Shown: positions 58,713 through 64,000 of the stretch, piece by piece
How the letters are laid out: the number at the start of each line of letters is the position of its first letter
Position numbering within the stretch: position 1 is the first letter of the stretch
Assembly (NCBI GenBank): GCA_964539025.1
Contig: CAZIFA010000003.1
Coordinates: forward strand, 62,001-126,000
Length of the DNA stretch: 64,000 nucleotides
DNA from: Micavibrio_A sp964539025
GTDB taxonomy: Bacteria > Pseudomonadota > Alphaproteobacteria > Micavibrionales > Micavibrionaceae
Direction: 5' to 3'
Program-made: the position numbers and the translations under genes
Notes under the pieces: model-generated
The model's database searches: none
What the model was told of the DNA's origin: nothing
Seen by the model: the letters and a program-made list of their open reading frames with translations, nothing else

Positions 58713-60826
58713 AAGTCGTCCTTATATCAGGCCATGACGGCAATTCAGACAGGAAGACAGGATTTCATTTCTGGGCAGAAATTCTGGCCGCGCGCGGCGC
58801 AAACATCTATTTTCTGACAGTAGGATCGAGTTTTATTTCTCTTTTCAAAAAGAACGGCAAACGGCTTAAAAAACCTTTCAACCGTTGGGTGTCCATAGGT
58901 GAACGAATTCAAAAATATACATGGCTTCCTTTGTTTCACCCAATGTATTTTTCAAATAAAATTCTTAGTTACCTGAGCTGGCCTGTCTTTGCTCTTTATC
59001 CCTACTTGATGCCACGCAGATTACTGGAGCCACTGAAACAGGCGGATTGGTTTATCATTGAAAGCGGCGCGGGACCGATACTTGTGCCAAGACTCGCACG
59101 GCTTAACCCTAATGCGAAATTCATTTACAACTCTAGCGATCGGCCCGGCGTTGTCGCTTTTCATCCCATCGTAACCCGCGCAGAAAAGAAGACCCTTCCT
59201 TATTTCAATGTAATCCGACTAAACGCCGCCATCATGGCAAAAGACTTTCCGCCCGGCGCACCAATCCATTATATTCCACAGGCCATCGACAAATTTTCGT
59301 TCGACAAGGAAACCCAAAACCCATACAGCAGGGCCAAAAACGCCATCAATATTGGCGATATGCTGTTCGATACAAAGACGGTCGAAGAGCTGGCAAGGGC
59401 CTATCCGGACTGGAACTTTCACCTGTTTGGCAAGGGTGCAAAAATTTCGAAACCGATGAAAAACGTTATCGAATACGGCGAAACCCCGTTCGAAAAGCTG
59501 ATCCCCTATCTTCAACATGCGGATATCGGCCTTGCGCCATACAGTCCTTCGCCAGAGGCAGGCTATTTGAGCCAGTCGAGCCTTAAAATTGTACAATATA
59601 CCTATTGCCGCCTTCCCATCGTTGCGCCGGATTTTGCCGCAGCGCTGCCTCATGTCATGTCATATACACATGGATCAACGGATCGCACCGCTGCGATGGC
59701 TTTCAAGAAGGCAATCGAGTATGATCGCACCAGCATCGACAAGAACAGTGTCTATAGCTGGAACGATGTCATCGATCAAATGATGTCGCTTGCCACCGAC
59801 AGAACCAAAATAGTATTTTTGGCCACATTGGTTCCCGGCGTCATATGCGGCGTCAATGATTATATCAAGCAGTTAGCCGATGCAATAAGGCAGCAGGGCA
59901 TGCAGGCCGACATTGAATTTCAGGACACATGGTCTTTTCGTGCCGTACTTGGCCTGATGAGAAAATACAAAGGCGATCCAAATGTTATATTCCATCTGGA
60001 ATATCCAACGCTGGGCATGGGGAATTCAGTATCACCCGGCCTGTTGCCCATCCTGCTCTTTCCTCATCGCGTTTTCACGACGTTGCATGAATTTTCTATC
60101 TTCAACATTCTGCGCAAGATAATTTTTATCTTCCACGCAATTTTGGGCAAAAAAATCATTTTCACAAACGAATGGGAAAAGAAGAAATTCGTCAGTTTTT
60201 TTCCGATGTCCGCTAACAAAACCACAATCGTTCCCATAGGCGGGAATATCCCCGTCAGTCAGGCGGATGTATCCGCCAAATGCAGTAAAGACCGCATCAT
60301 TTATTTTGGGCAGATTTCTCCCAATAAAGGGATAGAGCTATACACAGAGACAATCCGGCTATTACGCGCCGCGAATGCGAATTTTGATGCCGCTATCATC
60401 GGATCTATCGTGGAAGAAGACAACGTCATCGTCCGTCATGTCAGAAAGGCCGCGCAGGATTGTGACATCGAACTATGCCTGAATTATCCGGCGGAAGATG
60501 TATCGCGCGAGTTGCATGGCTCCACAATTGCCCTTCTCGCCTTCCCCGACGGCATCACAGAAAAGCGCAGTTCAGCACTGGCCTGTGCAGCACACGGCAA
60601 CGTTATCGTCAGTTTGCACAGCGAAAAAACCCCATCATGGCTGCGCAGCGCGACGCACCATATCAGCACACCCGAAGATGCGGCCTCCTTGATTGCCACC
60701 ATGATCGAAGGAAAAAAGCCGCGCGCACTCGATGAAAATGCGATGATTGAGCCACTCGCGGCGCGAGAATGGCCAGAGATCGCCAAACGGCATATCGCGC
60801 TGTATAAACGCCATGCAAAAGCCTGA
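58709..60826 (+). CDS. Fused double glycosyltransferase: GumK-like (GT70) plus GT4-type domain
   Basis: This 705-residue cytoplasmic or membrane-associated enzyme begins MKVVLISGHDGNSDRKTGFH at 58709, overlapping the flippase stop. Residues 1 to ~365 resemble the xanthan glucuronosyltransferase GumK: TGFHFWAEILAARG, then LAPYSPSPEAGYLSQSSLKI followed by VQYTYCRLPIVAP. Residues ~370-705 form a second glycosyltransferase: VPGVICGVNDYIKQLADAI (donor-side N-lobe), LHEFSIF, and C-lobe RIIYFGQISPNKGIELY with the acidic FPDGITEKRSSALACA. Two transfers in one chain would add consecutive sugars of the repeat unit. Donor identities are inferred. Confidence 0.84.
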   Translation: MKVVLISGHDGNSDRKTGFHFWAEILAARGANIYFLTVGSSFISLFKKNGKRLKKPFNRWVSIGERIQKYTWLPLFHPMYFSNKILSYLSWPVFALYPYLMPRRLLEPLKQADWFIIESGAGPILVPRLARLNPNAKFIYNSSDRPGVVAFHPIVTRAEKKTLPYFNVIRLNAAIMAKDFPPGAPIHYIPQAIDKFSFDKETQNPYSRAKNAINIGDMLFDTKTVEELARAYPDWNFHLFGKGAKISKPMKNVIEYGETPFEKLIPYLQHADIGLAPYSPSPEAGYLSQSSLKIVQYTYCRLPIVAPDFAAALPHVMSYTHGSTDRTAAMAFKKAIEYDRTSIDKNSVYSWNDVIDQMMSLATDRTKIVFLATLVPGVICGVNDYIKQLADAIRQQGMQADIEFQDTWSFRAVLGLMRKYKGDPNVIFHLEYPTLGMGNSVSPGLLPILLFPHRVFTTLHEFSIFNILRKIIFIFHAILGKKIIFTNEWEKKKFVSFFPMSANKTTIVPIGGNIPVSQADVSAKCSKDRIIYFGQISPNKGIELYTETIRLLRAANANFDAAIIGSIVEEDNVIVRHVRKAAQDCDIELCLNYPAEDVSRELHGSTIALLAFPDGITEKRSSALACAAHGNVIVSLHSEKTPSWLRSATHHISTPEDAASLIATMIEGKKPRALDENAMIEPLAAREWPEIAKRHIALYKRHAKA

Positions 60827-60865
60827 TTGTACAGATATCGTCACCGGAAAACCGGAGGATAGCCC

Positions 60866-61828
60866 ATGAAAAAGATTATTCTAGCCGCTCTTAGCGCCGC
60901 TTGCGTTATTGCAACGCCGTCCTTTGCCGCTGATTCCCTTCTTCATTCCCTACCGCGCCTTCAGGTCGAAAGCAATCGCATCGTGAAGCCGGACGGCGCT
61001 CCCATTACGCTGCGCGGAGTGAGCCTGTGCAGCCTGGAATGGCACAAACCGCTGGAACAGATAGAACAGGTTACGGCCTCGCCCGAAAAATGGAACGTCA
61101 ATGTCATTCGCATGCCCGTACAGGCCAAGGAGTGGGCTCGCGTCGGAGCACAGGCCTATATCAAAGGTTATCTCGATCCCGCCGTAAAGCTCTGCAAAGA
61201 AAGCGGCGTCTATTGCATCATCGACTGGCACGATATCAGCGATTGGAATAAGCCGGATAACATCAAAAAGGTTGAAGATTTCTGGAAGCTGGTCGCACCG
61301 CGTTATGCTGATCAAAAGAATATCATTTATGAAATTTTCAACGAGCCGACAGAGCCGAAAGCCCGTACCATGGAAAACTGGCTGGCATGGAGAAAACAGG
61401 CGCAAGAATGGGTCGATATGATTCGTAAAGACGCGCCGGATACGATCCTGCTGGTCGGCACGCCGCATTGGGACCAGATGCCTGCCTTTGCCGCCAAGGA
61501 GCCGTTTAAAGGCAATAATCTTGCCTATGTTTTGCATCTTTACCCCAACTGGCCACAAAAAGATTGGGACAATTTGTTCGGCGAAGCGTCAAAAACCATT
61601 CCGATCTTCATCACCGAATGGGGATGGAGCGCGCAGCCAAAATCATGGTGGGGTATCAAGGGCACGCAGCAAGGATATGGTGAGCCGTTACGTGCCTATC
61701 TAGACGCCCGCCCGCAGATCAACTGGACGGCATGGAGTTATGATCCGCTGTGCGGCCCGGCAATGCTCGGCGGCGATAAGGATATGGGGCAGTTCGTCAA
61801 ACAATGGCTGGAAGAAGCCAACCCCTAG
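60866..61828 (+). CDS. Secreted glycoside hydrolase family 5 (endoglucanase-like)
   Basis: This 320-residue exported glycanase has a signal peptide (MKKIILAALSAACVIATPSFA) and a (beta/alpha)8 GH5 fold: ITLRGVSLCSLEW, VNVIRMPV, CIIDWHDIS, the acid/base Glu160 in YEIFNEPTEP, HLYPNW, and the nucleophile Glu251 in PIFITEWGW. GGAGG precedes the ATG. Being inside an EPS operon, it probably trims or releases the cell's own polymer rather than feeding on plant cellulose; cellulose itself is not indicated here since no BcsA is seen. Its stop overlaps the convergent acyltransferase by four bases. Confidence 0.9.
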   Translation: MKKIILAALSAACVIATPSFAADSLLHSLPRLQVESNRIVKPDGAPITLRGVSLCSLEWHKPLEQIEQVTASPEKWNVNVIRMPVQAKEWARVGAQAYIKGYLDPAVKLCKESGVYCIIDWHDISDWNKPDNIKKVEDFWKLVAPRYADQKNIIYEIFNEPTEPKARTMENWLAWRKQAQEWVDMIRKDAPDTILLVGTPHWDQMPAFAAKEPFKGNNLAYVLHLYPNWPQKDWDNLFGEASKTIPIFITEWGWSAQPKSWWGIKGTQQGYGEPLRAYLDARPQINWTAWSYDPLCGPAMLGGDKDMGQFVKQWLEEANP

Positions 61829-62877
61829 CTTGCGGTTTTTGGCCAGCGCTGGTTGATCCGCGTCAGGATGTTCAGCCCCCCCGCCCTGCTCGATCTGTTC
61901 AAACGCTTTTCCGCGATGAAGTGGAAGGCCACCGGCAGTATTAGCGATATCAGGCACATCAGCAGAATATTTGGCATTTGCGCCATGTGTTCGAACGCAC
62001 CAAAATCTTTTAGCAACAGCAGGATTGGTTCGTGGAACAGGTAGATCGAAAAACTAGCGGCACCAACCAGCCGCATCGTCGTCGTTTCAAACGGGCGGCT
62101 TAGCCATGTCGAAGCGCTCATGCCCGCGATCCACAGGCTTATCAGAGCCGGAAATAGCAGGTCAGTATAGATATTATCTTTCGTTATAAACAGCGCCGCG
62201 TAAACAGCGGCTAGAATTCCGACCCCCATCTGAAAATACACCGTGCATATGATTTTTTTAACCGCTTCGCGTTTGAGCAGCAACGCCGCAGCAAATCCGT
62301 ACAAAAATATATGCAGTTTTGAAGGCAGCATAAGCCCGCCCCACGTCGATCTTGTAGCAAAACAAACCACACATATAAGGGTAATGGACACAAGCCAGTA
62401 TGGATTCCCTTCTTTAAATTTATGCCACGCAAACCACAGCCCCAAAAAGAAGATATAAAACTGTATTTCGGGCGGGATACTCCAAAACACACCCTGATTT
62501 CCGCCAAACAGGAACGAACGAACCGTCATAAGCGGCGTCATCTGGTATGGGAAATCTGGGATCATCATGTAAATCATCCAGACGAACAGAACGGCAATCC
62601 AATAAGCAGGTGCGATCCGTGCAAAGCGGGCGATGGAGTAGCGTGAGGCAGTATTGAAACCAAATTTCTCATCGGAATAAAGCATCGTCATCAAAAATCC
62701 GCTTAGACTAAAGAATATCACCACGCCGAGTGATCCTATAAATCCGCTGTTCGGTTCAAAGCTAAGATGGAGAACCCTGCTTATATGGGAAGCAATAACA
62801 AGCATACAAGCCATGCCGCGAATGCCATCCAGTGGGCGCATATAGTGCGCATGGGGTTCCTTTTCAGCTTCTGGCAT
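61825..62877 (-). CDS. Acyltransferase 3 family membrane protein (OafA-like)
   Basis: This 350-residue inner-membrane acyltransferase has about ten helices. The family-defining start MRPLDGIRGMACMLVIASHI carries the catalytic-type His in the first helix, followed by GVVIFFSLSGFLMTML. RFARIAPAYWIAVLFVWM and the late SFSIYLFHEPILLLL are also typical. Such enzymes O-acetylate or otherwise acylate surface polysaccharides, fitting the EPS locus. It starts one base inside the stop of the next acyltransferase (TAATG), so the two are translationally coupled. Confidence 0.9.
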   Translation of the reverse strand: MPEAEKEPHAHYMRPLDGIRGMACMLVIASHISRVLHLSFEPNSGFIGSLGVVIFFSLSGFLMTMLYSDEKFGFNTASRYSIARFARIAPAYWIAVLFVWMIYMMIPDFPYQMTPLMTVRSFLFGGNQGVFWSIPPEIQFYIFFLGLWFAWHKFKEGNPYWLVSITLICVVCFATRSTWGGLMLPSKLHIFLYGFAAALLLKREAVKKIICTVYFQMGVGILAAVYAALFITKDNIYTDLLFPALISLWIAGMSASTWLSRPFETTTMRLVGAASFSIYLFHEPILLLLKDFGAFEHMAQMPNILLMCLISLILPVAFHFIAEKRLNRSSRAGGLNILTRINQRWPKTAS

Positions 62878-63926
62878 TACAGGAGGACCCTTTCATAGCG
62901 AACAGGTAAAATTGCGCGCGCCAAAGATAATTTCCACGCCGCCAATCTAAGCCCGATTGGTACCAGAAACAGCGGGGCCAGGAATCCTATCAGGAACCCG
63001 CCTACCAGATGGAAATTACCGTCTGTTATACCGAGCTTCATCAGAAGCACGCGGAACCCCGCCGCCGCAATCACATGCGCCAGATATATGATCATGCTGT
63101 TCATGCCGACGAAGGCAACGGCGTGCGCTATACCGTTATTTTGTTCCATACTATCGGCCACATTCAGAGCAAGTTTATAAGCGCATAACACACACAAGAT
63201 CGATGTGATCGTGTGTATAGCTCCTTCGAAGACCGGGATCATCTTATAAGCACAGAGAGAACCTGCAAATATCAAAAGGCAGGCGATATTATTCAGGCGT
63301 AACGCCTGCATCCGCTCTGTACCAAACAACACACCCAGAATCAGAAATGGTAGGTGAATAATGATCTGGACAGCCGTAAAAGAAAACAGATCCATGGCCA
63401 TCCAGTGTTTAAGCAAATCCCAAAAGCAAGCTGTAAAAAGAAAAATCACTGTCATCAGTGTCCAGAGCCATGTTTTTTGCCGAGTTTTTGTGAGTATGCA
63501 TCCGACGATTGCCGTTGTTACAAACAGCACGCCCAAAAACCAAAACTGCTGGCGCGGCGGAAACGGGGCGGTCAGAACATATAGCCAGTCAACATTGGAA
63601 TTCACCACACCCACGGCTAGGAATTGCAGGGAAAATTGAATATAAGACCAAACGGCCAGAGGGATTAGCAGTGCAATCGCGACCTTCCTGATCATCCCCC
63701 CATAACCGTATTTTTCGACCAAGTGTGCGATAAACAACCCAGAAGCATAGAAAAACAGCGGCATATGGAATAAATAGATCATGCGATCCACGGCGGCCCA
63801 GGCCCCCTGCTCCACGATAATATCCGAAGAAAATAAGCCGCGCAGCACATGGCCGAACACGACCAGCGCGATGCCAAACGCTTTTAAAAAATCAGGGGCG
63901 AGTTCAATATTATCGCGACTGGTCAT
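62877..63926 (-). CDS. Acyltransferase 3 family membrane protein, second copy
   Basis: This 349-residue polytopic protein begins MTSRDNIELAPDFLKAFGIA; the first-helix segment ALVVFGHVLRGLF carries the conserved His. PLFFYASGLFIAHLVEKYG and WFLGVLFVTTAIVGCI place it in the acyltransferase 3 superfamily, nearer the OpgC/YcfT type than OafA. The start at 63926 is chosen because the longer frame overlaps what looks like an upstream gene. It is upstream of and coupled to the OafA-like gene. The probable function is decoration of the exopolysaccharide. Confidence 0.85.
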   Translation of the reverse strand: MTSRDNIELAPDFLKAFGIALVVFGHVLRGLFSSDIIVEQGAWAAVDRMIYLFHMPLFFYASGLFIAHLVEKYGYGGMIRKVAIALLIPLAVWSYIQFSLQFLAVGVVNSNVDWLYVLTAPFPPRQQFWFLGVLFVTTAIVGCILTKTRQKTWLWTLMTVIFLFTACFWDLLKHWMAMDLFSFTAVQIIIHLPFLILGVLFGTERMQALRLNNIACLLIFAGSLCAYKMIPVFEGAIHTITSILCVLCAYKLALNVADSMEQNNGIAHAVAFVGMNSMIIYLAHVIAAAGFRVLLMKLGITDGNFHLVGGFLIGFLAPLFLVPIGLRLAAWKLSLARAILPVRYERVLL

Positions 63927-64000
63927 GCGGAACCTGCCTGTATTGTCGATAATAAAGATACCCGGCGATGAACCAGAGCGGCGCACTCACCTTGATGGAA
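63910..64000 (-). CDS. Partial C-terminus of an upstream gene (runs off window edge)
   Basis: An open minus-strand frame enters from the window edge and reads SIKVSAPLWFIAGYLYYRQY, then RQVPHDQSR and a stop at 63910-63912. It overlaps the acyltransferase start by 17 bases. The hydrophobic/aromatic and basic ending looks protein-like, but 29 residues are too few to identify it. Confidence 0.4.
   Translation of the reverse strand, partial: SIKVSAPLWFIAGYLYYRQYRQVPHDQSR

Noticed and set aside
1..64000. tRNA, rRNA or known riboswitch genes
   Set aside because: I scanned the intergenic gaps for cloverleaf-like arms, CCA ends and common riboswitch cores and saw none; most gaps are too short.

Overview
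The window is a gene-dense stretch (about 55 genes, roughly 50% GC) of an alphaproteobacterial chromosome. The evidence is family-level: a divK-pleD pair, an EipB-type envelope protein, an HdaA-type DnaA-family regulator in a DUF2066 / AI-2E / hdaA operon beside purM, an aa3-oxidase subunit IV-like miniprotein, and the order plsY-dprA-topA-rnr-rpmG-pleD-divK. Several lineage-specific proteins have no family I recognise, which suggests a poorly sampled group. A Micavibrio-like lineage would fit, but I cannot prove it from sequence alone. I found no rRNA, tRNA, CRISPR array, transposase or prophage.

Layout. 1-14,150 is the conserved core: lipid synthesis (plsY, truncated by the window edge), DNA uptake/processing (dprA), topoisomerase I, RNase R, a second RNB-family protein, bL33, and then pleD, divK and eipB on the minus strand. 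A GNAT gene, an unknown gene and a UDP-glucuronate epimerase gene interrupt this block between topA and rnr. 14,151-20,250 is accessory: a GGDEF protein with a sigma-54-like upstream site, ankyrin-like and unknown proteins, an exported MsrA, a 66-aa membrane miniprotein behind a perfect -35/-10 promoter, and clustered palindromic repeats. 20,263-25,811 holds a low-GC gene with an HEPN-like motif translationally abutting aspS, then a tandem array of four copies of an unrecognised ~225-residue protein unit in three genes. 25,902-34,600 holds RNase D, a cupin isomerase-like gene, otsB/otsA trehalose synthesis, the hdaA operon and purM. 34,601-45,795 holds repeats, the oxidase subunit IV-like miniprotein, a hybrid histidine kinase, ndk, two unknown genes, alaS, a membrane protein, hisN and an OmpW protein. 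45,875-53,320 holds a soluble lytic transglycosylase, a uracil-DNA glycosylase, ETF-QO, a TPR lipoprotein and ispE.

53,463-64,000 is an exopolysaccharide locus: outer-membrane barrel, export lipoprotein, Wzc/GumC-like chain-length ATPase, Wzx-like flippase, a fused double glycosyltransferase whose first half resembles xanthan GumK, a GH5 glycanase, and two membrane acyltransferases facing the cluster. The parts make a coherent synthesis/export/modification set. The UDP-glucuronate epimerase at 5.3-6.4 kb could supply a uronic acid precursor (inference).

Most notable points: (1) two dispersed palindromic repeats lie inside open reading frames without breaking them (exactly 31 codons at the N-terminus of msrA; a ~59-bp element in the linker of the uracil-DNA glycosylase), reminiscent of Rickettsia palindromic elements; (2) the four-unit tandem protein family; (3) a low-GC HEPN-motif gene coupled to aspS; (4) tandem RNB exoribonucleases, both with intact catalytic aspartates; (5) promoter placements predicting leaderless mRNAs for a miniprotein and for otsB; (6) a GumK-like/GT4 fusion in an EPS locus with a BY-kinase-like protein lacking the tyrosine tail. 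All functional calls come from motif recognition by eye; no database search was run.
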